From the NCBI GenBank assembly GCA_008973525.1, contig WACJ01000112.1:558001-622000 (forward strand): 64,000 nt of DNA. The letters run 5' to 3'. The translations under genes were made by a program, and so were the position numbers. Origin of the DNA: Stenopsyche tienmushanensis (lineage: Eukaryota; Arthropoda; Insecta; Trichoptera; Stenopsychidae). Position 1 is the first letter of the stretch. Each line of letters starts with the position of its first letter. Below are positions 22,362-34,800 of this stretch, one piece after another. The notes under the pieces are model-generated. The model did no database searches. It saw only the letters and a list, made by a program, of their open reading frames with translations, and had not been told where the DNA came from.

Positions 22362-22425
22362 TGGATTCTGGTCTATTATTATGAAGGTTTGGGTTTAAGC
22401 CCAGCCACCGTACCAATAAATTTGA
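22362..22425 (+). repeat. SINE fragment, best-preserved B-box side
   Basis: GGGTTGGATTCTGG followed by TTATTATGAAGG and GGTTTGGGTTTAAGCCCAGC. The stem-like GGGTTTAAGCCC resembles a tRNA T-arm and B box. Shares the TTATTATRA-to-B-box layout with the fragments at 2195 and 21195. Confidence 0.4.
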
Positions 22426-22807
22426 GAGATTGAAGGTATTATAATTTCCGATCGGCCGTCTCAATCCAGGCTTACTGTGATTTTCTGACACGAAGAAGTG
22501 AATATTGAAGTAATTAATAAAGTCATGAAAAGCCCGCTATGAGTAACTAGATTAGCAAATTAATTAAAAAATAACGAATTTGAAAATAATGATAATTTCA
22601 CTACTTGCTAAAAGATCATCTATCCACAATTTCTATTAAAATGATAATTTCCTAGCTCAATTACATTGGGAAGGTAATTTTGATTAATTTTTTTTTTTGG
22701 ATCACAGTGACTTTTTTACTTGTAGAGATTTGACATTTAATTTAATTTTATAATGTACTTATAGTGATCCATTCCTGGATGCAGACCATGTTATATGAAT
22801 ATGTCTG

Positions 22808-22885
22808 GGCATGGCGTCTGCTCGCAAGGCGCTATTTCGACATGTTAACGGTCCAGAATTTGGACCGCTTGGACACGGAAACTTT
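22808..22885 (-). repeat. Diverged 77-bp repeat, copy 2
   Basis: Minus-strand partner of 18684-18765 (AAAGTTTCCGTGTCCAAGCG to CAGACGCCATGC). It sits in a GC-rich patch (about 22790-22990) in which the plus strand is open for 65 codons; the repeat explanation makes that frame doubtful. Confidence 0.65.
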
Positions 22886-22989
22886 TTGGGGCGGTTTTGG
22901 GGCTTTTCGCAATAAATTTAGAAGAAAATGCATTCCTGGCGCCTTCTACGACTTCAATTAGGTCGTAGAGCCCCCTCCTGGCGGCCAGT

Positions 22990-25900
22990 AAAATATCGAG
23001 GTCAATAAACAGTTTGGGTTAGTGGAGAGTCCCATGTCCTTATATAGTGACAGGGTAATGAAAAAATTACAGGCGGTTAACACAGTTGTATTTCATGCAT
23101 TTAGTATATAGCCAAGTTTGTCTATATACGTATAAATGTTTTATATGAGAAATGTATATAACAACTGAATGAAAAATATTGAGCTCGTAAGATAAACTTC
23201 AAAGTCTCAGTGCAATGTTCTGAGAGTCACATTATCGTCAATGTCACTGGTGCAATCTAAAGTAATGTCCCTTGCAATTCCGTATTATGATGCGATTCAA
23301 AGCATTTTCTTGCTGGCATAAGAACGCCAAGAGTCGAACTATTTTCAAAAAGGGCCATTTGAAGCCATATACTGAGATTGTTGAAAGTTTGGTCGTTGAA
23401 TGGTATACAACAGAAATAGATTACACACACACAAAATGTAATATTGTACATAATAACATGTGATGCTACTTATTCCTGTATCAAATTACACACTTTCACC
23501 ACAGTAATCTAATATTAATCCAACAGAAAACATTTTTGTTGTATTAATAGTAATACGCGTTGCCAACAGCAAGTATTAGGATCCATTAACTTACATCGAT
23601 AAATATGATACACATAATAATAACAAGACGTAGGCTGTTATCTCACAGAATAGCATGAATAACAAATGCTTCAGACGATTTTTAAAGCGAGATTTTCACA
23701 GGAAGGATACGAGGACAATAAGCGACCGTAAAATATAAAATAATGTTTTTTTAAGTGCACGTTTATTCCGAGTGCCGTCGGAGCCTTCGTTTTATGTACT
23801 GCCAAAAGTTGAAAACGTAAAACTATATACAAATGATGTCTTTTCATTTTCAGCCTTCACCGGAGCCCCCGGTAAAAGTGAAAGGTTTCATTTAAGGAGG
23901 CTTTCGTTTATGACGAGCTTTATCTGTCCGCTCTAAAGACCTGTGTGCCATTCCCTACAAAAAAACTCCGTCCATTAAAAAGCTCTTTAAGACTGAAAGC
24001 CTCTGTTTTCGAAGCGCTCCCTTTGAGAAGTGTTGATTCGAAAAAACCTCATTGAATATAAAAAAAATGCTCCAAATTGAAAAGATTGCGAGCGGATGAA
24101 AGGGAAAACTATTTACAGATGGCTTTATTAGAAAATCAGGCAATCATTCTGATTACATACCTGATGCACACAGTAATATATATCAATTTTCATCTGTGAA
24201 TGATTGGCCCCTTTTCGACCATATTACAACCAAAGAAGGTTTTATTATATGTGGGGATATTATCCATTGATGTAAGCAATCATTGGTAAATGAAACTGTC
24301 TAAATTGAAAAGTATTAAGTAAATACATCTTTTTAAATACAGTATTGTGTCTAAAAATGATTAGATTATACGTAAAAATTGACTGCCGTTGCACACGTAT
24401 CAGCATGCCAATTTGTATTTACTTAGCCTTTTTTATTACTTTATAATTTTAATGATTATATAATAAATCGTATCTACTTGATGACAAAATGATGTTGAAT
24501 ATATTCTTGGTCGCTTTTAAATTCCAACTATACTTGAGTAAGCATTATGAAAAATAAAGTATTTCATACTAACTTATTGATAGTTTAAGTAGTTTTGCAT
24601 GTTTCAAGTTATGATATTTGCAATATCAAATGCTAAAATATCTTTAGTAGGCGATTTTTTGATTTATATTTCAAAGATAATTGGTTATTGCCTTCAATAT
24701 CACGTAAGAAATGTTTCAAATACACTTGATGATAAGATGAAATTTTGACAGAAACATAGGAAATATATTTAGATAAGGGAGGGAAAGACGATTTTAAGAC
24801 ACTAGGTAAAATAGTCTATAGCGTCTATTACATGATGACCTGAGCAGGTATATTCCGTCTTATGGCCACTTTCTGTCTCAAATTATTGATGGATCTTCAT
24901 TTAATTATTATGAAGCTGACTGTGGTTTTTAGATCATATAGGTTTTTTAGGGTGCTTATGCGAATATTAGTTTTTAATGCATGTTGGAATAGAAAGCTTC
25001 CTACAACTTGCTATTAGTAGCGAAATTATCATTATTTTTAAATGCTATTTTAAAAACTGATGCAAATCAGTCTATCATAGGCGATCTTGCATGATTTTAT
25101 TGATTGTTTCAGTTTTTAGATTTAATAAATTAGGACTAAAATCGATTATGATCATCGATCATGTTTAAATAATGTTTCTACTAATATGCTTCGATTATCT
25201 GAATATTTTTTATTATCAATACTGCCTTTGATTAAGGATTTACTATAGCTGAATAAAATATACATTTTTTACCCATAGAATATATTTTAAGTATGTTTTT
25301 ACTACATAATGTAATATAGTATTTGTATTGATTTATACTTGAGTTTAAAATTTATGATCGGGGCAACTTCTGGCCAAATAGATTGCCTATCATAAAGGAA
25401 ACTGGTCACAGACCGACCTTACATACAGGGCTGCAATTTAGTAACACAACTTCGCCGGATGTTTAGTAACTTAATTACAGAATTCTCGACGTTTTATCGT
25501 CGTATGCTGAACACTGCATTGATTCAACAGTCTCGAATAAGCATCCGGACGTCGAATGGAATTATTTTTATTTTTAGCCTGGGATGTGAGCAGTTATTAG
25601 TTCGAATGTATAGTCAAACTTATGTGTAGGCATTGGGCTTGCGAATGTATATTGCGATTTTCGTCCGTGCCATCAACTCTGCTATGGAACCTGAAACATT
25701 GTCGGAGGCAATTGACTCATCTTGAAATAGATCCGAACAAGGAAAACCCAAAGATATTCACTATCACGTCCCAGCCTGGGGGGTTCTGCTTCTATAGTTC
25801 CTACAGAGTAACTAGTACGTGATTGAAATTCAAGATCTTACCGAATACACAGAAGAATTAAGGGCTGAATTCGTAAAGGGTCGTTAAAATATTTTTATTA

Positions 25901-26090
25901 CTTGCTGCCGGATTGAAGGCTTTGACACAAGTGTATACCGATGAATTTGATAATTAACTTGATTGAAATAAAGACGTATATCTAATATAATACGCAATAA
26001 GATTGAATATTAAATGATTGTCGAATATCATCATATTGTAGAAGTATTTTTCATATAATTAAATCTTTTAATTATAATATTCCAACAAAA
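22990..26090. other. Gene-poor stretch with two balanced blocks
   Basis: 23660-24140 is more balanced and free of repeats, possibly conserved non-coding. 25370-25850 is a mixed block with a 66-codon plus frame (25622-25822) that lacks any recognised motif; GCCTGGGATGTG at about 25578 recurs at 55244 and might be part of a repeat. Confidence 0.35.
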
Positions 26091-26097
26091 AATCCAA

Positions 26098-26400
26098 CAT
26101 GCAGGATGTTTTGCACATGGATCGATATATTTTGTTTAGGGGTTAGGGTTTTTTTAACTACGTTTCACGCATAGTCCCTATATTCTTAATATTAGGGTTG
26201 TCGAAATATTTTTTTCAAAATTTTGAAAAATTACCCAAAATTTCACCTTTAAATCGTTTTAACATTTTGATCTAAATAAATCATAATTTTATGCAATTGA
26301 TGATTTAAAAAAATTAGTTCTGAGCATCCAAAGTCACATAAAATGTATTATACAAACGAATGAGAAATTTTAACTTCTAAATTCTTTAATTGCAAAACTG
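26098..26400 (+). repeat. Dispersed repeat, copy A
   Basis: Starts ATGCAGGATGTTTTGCACAT and matches 54712-55080 over most of its length: GGGTTGTCGAAAT versus GGGTTGTTGAAAT, AATTTCACCTTTAAATCGT in both, CTGAGCWTCCAAAGTCACAT, then ACGAATGAGAAAT and AACTTCTAAATTCTTTAA. About 70 bases present in copy B (the inverted-repeat arm) are missing here, but the sequence just after the gap, TTTTGATCTAAATAAATCAT, matches the other arm of copy B. No coding content. Confidence 0.75.
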
Positions 26401-26409
26401 ACAACGATT

Positions 26410-28910
26410 AATAACTCCTTGGTAGTAAAGAGTTGAGATCTTTTAAAATTTCAACAATGAAAGGCATGCTGAAAAAATTACAATAAAGCTATTTTACAAA
26501 TCTGATTCGTCGATTTATATGATTTAATAAATCAGATCACATGGTTGAAAAATAAGTTGTAACCTCATATTTATATATTAAATGGAATTATTTCCCGAAA
26601 CCTTGCTAGAGATTGTTATGCTTTGATGATGAAACGGAGAATAAACTTCGAAAGATAAATAACGATTATATTTCATTTTAAGAAAGTATGAAAATGAGAC
26701 CCAGCCACGAGACTTTAATAACGAACCAAAGACAAAACAAAAATATGTCTACTTTTCTCACTGAAGGATCACTGCGTGTTTTGTAGTTTTTAAAGGCATC
26801 AAGTTCACAATTGTGGAGGGATTCACTCAATGATGTTTTTGGCGTTTTCACTTTTTTATGATTTTTTCCTAAACCTTATCAAATTACGTCGAATTAACTA
26901 GGAATTCTTCGTTTAGGTACAGTTTTATTGACAAGATTCTTGTATGTTTATTTTAATGTAGTTTTTTTATTTAAATAACTAGAGTGTGATATAACATGAC
27001 ATTGATGATAAATATTCATACTAACTATAAGATAAGCTACAAATATGTAGTGCAGAGCATATCAATTAATTGATTGGCCTATTACTTACATATTCCTGAA
27101 TATACCTAAACGTACGATATCAATACCATTAGATATAATTAAAGATAACATGTATTCATTGCAGACGTGACGACTGTTTATACTTCGAATCCGAGCCATT
27201 CTAAATGCATCTGATGGGAAATTTGGGTTAATTAAATTATCGAGGATCTCTGCTGATTGACGATTTGTGCAATGTATGAATTTTATCACGACATGTCAAG
27301 GAAAATTTAATATTTGGTAAACACAACATGTATGATTAAATTGGATTTTCTCTTATGTGCTTTATATTCCCGTGGGTAGTTTTCAGTTCGTTATTTCCGA
27401 TATTAGCCTAATTCTATTGATGGTGCTTTCAGTGTAAGCTAGTAAGCTCTAGACCAAAAGCTAACGCATTTAATCCAGACAAGATAATGAGATCGAAATA
27501 AGGTATCTGACTTTATTATACACACATGTAAGAAAAAATTGTATAAATATTCCAAATGGAGCCGAAATATATACAAACGTCTTGTGTATTTATCATCAAA
27601 AATACCCTCTTATATCTAAATATCACAATATACTTTTTGCTTTTCATGATTAATCTAAACATATATTTATAAAGGATCTAATTAAAAATATTCCAAAATT
27701 TCAATCACTATTAGCTTCTGTATTTTCATGGTTATAAAATTCAAGGTAAATTAATATAATTTAGAGAGCATTGTATCCAAGAGACGATTTGTGAATGATT
27801 TTAATAACCATTGGGAGATAACCGCTCCAAAACTAGTTTATCTGTCCTTGATTTTTAAATAAATCTGATTTTATGGTAAGTTAAAAAACTCATTAGTAAT
27901 CGAAACGCTTGGTCATCGATCTTAAAGCACGTGATATTAAAAATAGCAGTTTTTCATATGAAATGTCCGATGTTTTATTCGTATAATTTCAACTTAAAAA
28001 ATTTACCCAAGAACTCCTCGATGATAAATGTGCACGTTTGGAGTTTCAATGCAGAATTAATCATACGAGACATTATTTCTTCTCTAGGTTTCAGGAATAA
28101 TGGAATATTAATATCTTTGCTAGTGATCATATGGTAACTATGATATTTTTGGAAGGAATTCTTAATTTTACATGTTTTTTAAAACTTCATCGCAATCTAT
28201 CCATTGTCCTATTTTTATGTAGTTGTCATACAGTAAACTATTTTTTGTCATAGGATTCAATAAAAAATCGATTTATAATTAATCGTCATCAATGCTGCTA
28301 GTTGGTGGTTTACGTGGCTCAACTTTTAATTTAAAAAAATGTTGTTGTTAAACATTTGTATGCTAATATCACTCTGACGGGTATTTGTAGTGTCTAAAGA
28401 AAATACAAGATATTTTTTGTAGCTTAAACCGTTATATTATATTCTAATTTAATGGGTCAATTTCATTTTTCGAAAGTAAATATCTCTAAGAATGTCATAT
28501 ATAATTTTGTTGAAGAAATTCAGTTTATATCAATGCTTTACAGTCAATTCGTGAAATGCGTTCGAAGCAATCACTCCGTCCAGATTGCACCCCAACGGTT
28601 CTGAGACGGCTGCAATCGGAGGCTTACCCCTATACCTGCTTTTGCTTGCAGCCCAGAGGTTCCTGTTGGGGATATTTCTTATTTTTGTTCTAGTGAGGGA
28701 TGAAATTAAGTAAAAAAATGTTAAAACAGATCTAAAAGAGGCTAATAAGCAAGTGGATAGTAGGGGCAAAATAAAAAGTGCTTCGAAAATCGAACAGCTA
28801 ACTAATTAATTTATAAAAGAAATGCTATTTGGGCTACATAATATCATCCATTCGGAAGGCGCAGATTCTTGGTGAAATGGCAGAAACATGCAACTACAAG
28901 ATCGTTATAT
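26410..28910. other. Mostly AT-rich DNA with scattered candidate exons
   Basis: Apart from the 27090-27289 candidate, a GC-richer patch at 28540-28700 carries a minus-strand frame (28769-28530) with no recognised motif. Confidence 0.35.
27090..27289 (-). CDS. Candidate internal exon with strong donor, unknown
   Basis: The minus-strand frame encodes SAEILDNLINPNFPSDAFRM and SINSRHVCNEYMLSLIISNG and then runs to AGGAATAT/GTAAGT, a near-consensus 5' splice site at 27084-27089. A possible acceptor (ATCAGCAG) precedes the first of those peptides. Composition is only slightly above background. The product is unknown; the donor is the main evidence. Confidence 0.22.
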
Positions 28911-28914
28911 TAGT

Positions 28915-29234
28915 AAAGCAATCTTCCTCTCTTAACGAGGAAGTTTAGCAATTCTTAAGACCCATTTATGAAGAATTATCGTCTGATGATTTACTGGAAA
29001 GAAACCGAAACATATTTTTTGTGGTAAAAAATACAGGAAATCGCGACATATACTGCAGCTTGCATTTTTAACGAAGGATTTGAAACTATTTTAAGAATAA
29101 TGATCGTCATGGGGATCACAATCGGTTCAGATGCTTCATATGCTTTGCCAATCGCTGAGGCTCCAAATCTTCTAAAAAAGCTAGAACAGCCCGCAGAGAT
29201 GTCAGATCAGCCAAAAAAGACAAGATTTACATAG
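28915..29234 (+). pseudogene. Transposase-derived remnant, possibly Mutator-like
   Basis: In three frames linked by shifts: SSSLNEEV, stop, QFLRPIYEELSSDDLLER; then PKHIFCGKKYRK; then AACIFNEGFETILRIM and VMGITIGSDASYA to a stop at 29232-29234. I recognise the order LRPIYEELS-DLL / PKHIFxGKK / AACxFNEGF / MGITIG from large repeat-derived proteins common in insects and cnidarians. The segment that normally carries the TQNxNESxNSxxWK motif between the first two blocks is deleted. The class is uncertain: the layout resembles the C-terminal part of Mutator-like transposases. The downstream 29300-29600 sequence looks like the element's 3' non-coding part. Confidence 0.6.
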
Positions 29235-29299
29235 CTGAATAATTACTTTATGGATCTGGAATCGCTAATTAGTAATACATTTCCCTTTTCAATATTTTT

Positions 29300-29600
29300 T
29301 TAGCACTTAAAACTTTAAACACGTTTTTCTCGAAACGACATTTTTGGATTTGTTTAAAAAAAAATATCGAAAAACCAAGTCGCCGATTGGTCTGAAATTT
29401 TATGAACTTATTTTACACATATATGGCTTTGACAGTTCGCAAAATGAGGTTAAAATATTTATTTTATCTTACGTTTTACATTAAAAAATACACTAATAAA
29501 AGGTGTATTTTTCCAAATTTTTTTTCAAAACCAACGCCATTTTGAAACTTTTAACCAAAAAGTATTAATTGAGTGTTTTATAATAGCGACACTCATACAT
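29300..29600 (+). repeat. Probable 3' non-coding part of the preceding element
   Basis: AAACGACATTTTTGGATTTG, CCGATTGGTCTGAAATTTTA and AACGCCATTTTGAAACTTTT are the kind of sequence found in the non-coding ends of large DNA transposons. It is attributed here by position, not by an identified terminal repeat. Confidence 0.35.
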
Positions 29601-29609
29601 ATCTTTTTG

Positions 29610-31640
29610 TTTCAGGTAAGTCTGAATAAAAAAATTGATGAACACAGCGAATTTGCATATTTTTGGCATGTCATTTTGATGTTATAAAAACGATATTATA
29701 TATATATTTAATTACGAATATATTTTTTTTAGTATTATATAAGAGTGCCATAATAAATTCCAAGAAGGTTCATTTCATTATACGATGTATTTACTGTGAA
29801 AAAAATTGTTCAAAAATATATTAAATGATTTTATCATTCTTTTTCAATATAAATTAAGCATTAAGCATGCAAGATTTTATCGTATTTTTTTAGAAAATAT
29901 GATGTTAATAATCGACCACACTAAATAATAACCATCATTAACAACTGAAATATTTTTTGCATAATTTATTGGCATATTTATTATACTTAGCGCTAAAATA
30001 TTCATAACTAAGTGAATGTAATTGATTGCTTTGAAAATTTTGTAAGGCTAATAATCAGATATATTATTAAATTATTAAGAAAAAAGCCCCTATTATTGAC
30101 TGTTTAAATATCAATAGCGTGAGTATACAAATGAGCAGCTTATTAATTGAACAGCCGAATCGCGTTTTAATGCATTCCAAAAGCATTTAACCAAAATATG
30201 GATTTAGAGATTACATTAGCTACAATTTGGCTGTGTTATCAAATCGTGCGTGTATATGGGTCACATGGTTGCGAGCTTAAAGTTCCGAGCTTATACACGT
30301 ATTTTGACGGACGTTTGTTTGAACGGCCAAACACACATGTAGGGCTATAGTCTATGGAGATAACCTTGTTAGGACCTCAATAAATACGAGTCAATAAAAC
30401 GCATGAGTTCTTTTTTTTAAGCTTTTTCCTTGGCAAGCAAGCGGCTGCGAGAGCTTTTACGCATTCGTGTTGAGACTGTAAATCAATCATGTGCGGTCAT
30501 GTTTGCTCACATTGGTCCGACCGATGGATGGCTTTTATATACAAATCCTTCCAAATTCATAGCACGCCTCTGGATCCTTTGCTTTTTTTCCACATTAATT
30601 TCATTTCGTTCACCTAGAGCCCGGCGATGAGAGATATGACCCTAATGGTTATAAGTATGGCCATACGAAAAATTGAATTACTTCGGAATAATATTTTCCT
30701 TTTTGTCCATCGTTCTTTTCAGGACTTGGGACGAAATGATGTAAAGGCGCTTAATACTTTGCCAGCTTTTCAGAGAAGTTTGTGAGCAGCCTGTACATGA
30801 TAGTAGTTTGAAGGAAAACTGTTTGACATTAAGAGAATAGGACAAGCGAAATATAATATATATTTTTGAAAATAAACAACAAGAAAATATATTTTTAGGA
30901 TAAAATGTCCATGGCTAATAAGCTTGTTAATCAAAAAATAATGTACTTTAACATATAATATAGAATCTGCCAAATCTAATGTTATTAATACAGAATGCTA
31001 TGGACTCACAATTATTCTTCAAATTTCAAAAATAATACAAAAAACATATCGTTTTATGTAATTAGAGCTTATTATATAATAAAGCCGTCTTTGACCTGGA
31101 TGAAAGCGCTAAGTCTGGTGTTGAACGTATAGCATGCTTTGTGTTTACGCTGTATGCAATAAGCTTATAATCTTGTCTTTGAAAGAGATTTTTATGTGGT
31201 GATTTTCTATTGTCTTCCACATATAGTTAAATTATATTAAGGTTATTTAAATAGGGAATTCTTTATGAACTATTTCCGAAATTATCATTTTCAAAGAAAA
31301 TATTCTACGAGAATCTAAGAATTGACTGAAAGCTTTCTAAACATTGTTTTAGAGCCATAGCATTCTAGTATGTTGAATATGAAAGCTCGACATTTTTTGT
31401 TAAAATTTTTTACATTCAAACCAATACCCCGATTTGAAGAACAACAATGATCAGATAACGACCAGAGTAGATCTTTACATTTTTAAGATCATACGATCAT
31501 CTGTTTCAAATGAATAAAAATCTTATTACGCAAATACAATGTTCGGGCGTTCATAAATTAAAATTGCTTCTGTTATTTAAAATATGTATTTTATACAAAA
31601 ATATAATATATTTTACACCTTTTTTAAGCACATTTGTAAT
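29610..31640. other. Gene-poor, mostly AT-rich
   Basis: 30100-30400 and 30420-30650 are more balanced; the plus frame at 30430-30630 has no recognised motif. No repeats identified. Confidence 0.35.
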
Positions 31641-31654
31641 AGTTTTTACTCTTT

Positions 31655-31865
31655 ACAATACAAATAGGTAGAAATCGGATGATACTATTTTAACACTATC
31701 TGGAGGATGAACATAGTAGTATTTCGTTGCAATATACGAATAGTTTCCAACTTTGTGGTAGCGGCTTGCGGAGGAGTGTTATCCTGTGAGAGATAAAAAG
31801 CAACATGTGAATTTCTACGCTTTCAAAGAATTGTCGGAATTTTTGTTAAACATGTAAGAGAAAAA
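31655..31865 (-). pseudogene. mariner transposase remnant around second and third catalytic Asp
   Basis: On the minus strand HVAFYLSQDNTPPQAATTKL continues ETIRIL; the family has LLHDNAPPHxAxxTxETIxxL, with Asp kept. After a frameshift comes HPPDSVKIVSSDFYLF, for HPPYSPDLAPSDFYLF, with the third Asp kept. The rest of the gene is gone and no terminal repeat is visible. The DNTPPQ/DFYLF wording differs from the copies at 1101 and 7670, so this is a separate lineage or an old sister. Confidence 0.78.
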
Positions 31866-31869
31866 TCGC

Positions 31870-34800
31870 AATTCTAAGCCCATAGTTAAAGTTTATGTAC
31901 ATTTTTTTAATCATAAATACGGCACTACAATGAATATAAAAACGCATTAACGAAATGGATTAAGCGAAAATTAGATTTTTATATAAATATGTTAAGATTG
32001 CAATATTGGTTATCGATGCAACCAAATATCGCCGTTTTTTTGATGTATTGATTTATTCTAAAAATGATAAAAAATCAGACTATTCAACAGCGGGTAACTA
32101 AATATATTTGCATTTAATTTGAATATAAATGTTTGTTTTATGCTAACATTTTAGCATTAAAATCATATACTGAATAAATATTTTTCGACAAATTCACATC
32201 TTGATTTACAATTTAGATTATCTTCTATGACATCTTTATCGACAAAAAGGTCCTTAAATATCATTAGTATTTAAATCTTTCCACATGTCTTGAAGGAAAA
32301 TCACCATCCTTTGAAAATATTTTTCATTCTATAAACATAGTTTTATAGTTCCATAGTTGTTTATGTTTTTGTTATAGAATAACATTATGATTGGTTTGAA
32401 ATTAATATACGAAAATTAAGCTTTAAGAGACCTTGAAGTATTATATTTTATCTGCAATACCGAAATTACGTAAAAGGCTTTTGATATATATAAGTACTTG
32501 AGCCAGACAAATATATTGTAATGTTCGACTCTTGTTATTCGATGCGAATTTTTGGCATAGTTTATGTGGAGATGACCTCGACCAGAAGAGGTTACGCAAG
32601 ACTATTGAAATAAACATCTGGAAAATGTCTTTAATTTTATTGAAAGAAGTTTCAGTGCTCGGCTTATAAAATGGAAAAGAGTCGTATCAGCTATTTAGTT
32701 ACTCATCAGGGAAATCTACGCCCGACTGTTAATTGAATACGCAGATTCAAATCGAACAAAGAGCTGGCAAATAGTGGTTCTTTTACAATTTAATCGAAGC
32801 ATTTGAATTCGAAAAATGTCTTGAATTTGTCTTCGTTCATTGTGACTGTAATTTAAGTTTGAAATTTTGGCACATCTAAAAAGATTGCTTTTCATGGTGG
32901 AGCAATCAGTTATTAAGCTATAAATTATGTATCTTAATTTTTGTTCATTAATAAAAATCAATTTCAACCAACAAACTTATTTATAAAATTTAAATGTATC
33001 ATATGAAAGAAGACTCATGTATAACATTGCAGTCTGCCACCATTGAGATATCGATTACTAATACTTGTGTACAAGCTAATGTCCTCAAGTAAACTAGAAC
33101 AGATAGATAAATATAGCAGAGCGGAAAATGCTTCTTAAAAGACAAACAAAAGGAGAAATTTGACATCGCTATCGAAAGTATCAATTTTCATAAATAAAAT
33201 CCCCAACATTTAATTAAACGGGATTTCCACACGCGGGACTTAAGCCCGAGAGTGGTTTATTTTGAGTCTCTTTGTTTTATGATTTATGTATCACCTCTTA
33301 GGTGTTTACCGCAACATCTCGATACAATATCTTTTGAATGTTTTTCTGCTCAAATATGCAAATGTCAGAGGGTTTACGATCTGAAACGTCCTTAAACCTA
33401 TTAATCTTTTCCATTTCCCAGGTGTTTGGGTGACGGTTTGTTTGCCCACAAAATTGTGTATACATATGAAAATGTACAAAAGCACAACTCTTCCATTCTT
33501 TATATTAGATTTGGTATCGCGATCCCTTTATGCGAACGCTGAAATAACATATTGCCTGTATTTTCATGATTATGTTTGGTATTAATAAAAAGAGGAATTT
33601 TCGCAGTATTGGATGGATACATTTAATCCGATCTTCTATGGCCAATAATTTATTTTTACTCGGGGTATTTGAGGTATGTCTATAGAATTGATGATAAAAG
33701 GGATCTCAGGGTCACGAATCTCGACATGAGTGCACTTATATATTCACTTGACTTGGGCTTAAAAAGCTTTAAGATTTTTTTCTACCCTTGAGCTGAAATC
33801 TGAGATTAAAATTAGCACACCGTTTGAACCCTAACGGGTTCCACAATAACCAATATTATACAAGGATAAAATATACTGAGCTTATATCATCGTCTTACGA
33901 CATTGGAGCTATTTCGAATAAATGTCAACCTCTTTTAATGCTAAAGTAGATCATAATCCGTTCAATGAATTTATCAAATAAAATCAATGCCTTTAACACA
34001 TCGTTGCAGATTTTGTATTTTATTAAGGGATGAAAAATTATTTAAATGAAAGGCTTTGTTTTTAAAGACATAAATTACGATTAATTTTAAATTGTCTGTG
34101 TGTCTGTGGAAATGCTCTTCAAATTTAATTAATCGTAAATCCCCATTTCAAAGCAAAAAAATTGATTATCAGATGAGCATGATTTTAGTTGTTTATTTTT
34201 GTACCGACTAGTGTACGACGACTAGCACTTTGATTTGAATTTTTACCATTTATTATATGTGATGTTTTAGTTTAAAGAACTACTATGTTTTAATAGAAAA
34301 AAACATTTAATAACAACTAATAGTGAAATCACTAATAGAACTTTTGTTATTGGATATTTTTGTTTAAAATTTGATTGAAATAAGGACAAATACACTTTCA
34401 TGATAATAGAAATAATTTTCTTAAAGTTGTGCATTGCAAGGGAAAGCTTTTATTAAAAATAATTTTGGATATATATATTGATAAATCTATGATACAAATT
34501 GAGTTATGGTTTTATTTGTTGAATAGGAAAAAATAAAATGTTCAATTAGTTTTGTGTATGTGAAAAACTACATCTAAAAGGAGCTTTTAAATGAATCTCC
34601 TTGATAAAATTCTTTTGAAAAGGTCGGGTCGAAATTTTCTTAAAAATAATCCTGTATAAATCCATTTCAGTTGATGTATCCTTTTGTTCTCCGATATAAA
34701 AATCTCTGTTAAAGAGGATGAAATTTATAGACAGAACGTTCAAAAAACATGCTTCAATCTGTTCGTATTTTCATTTTGCTCGGGATCGGTGTTTGAACTC

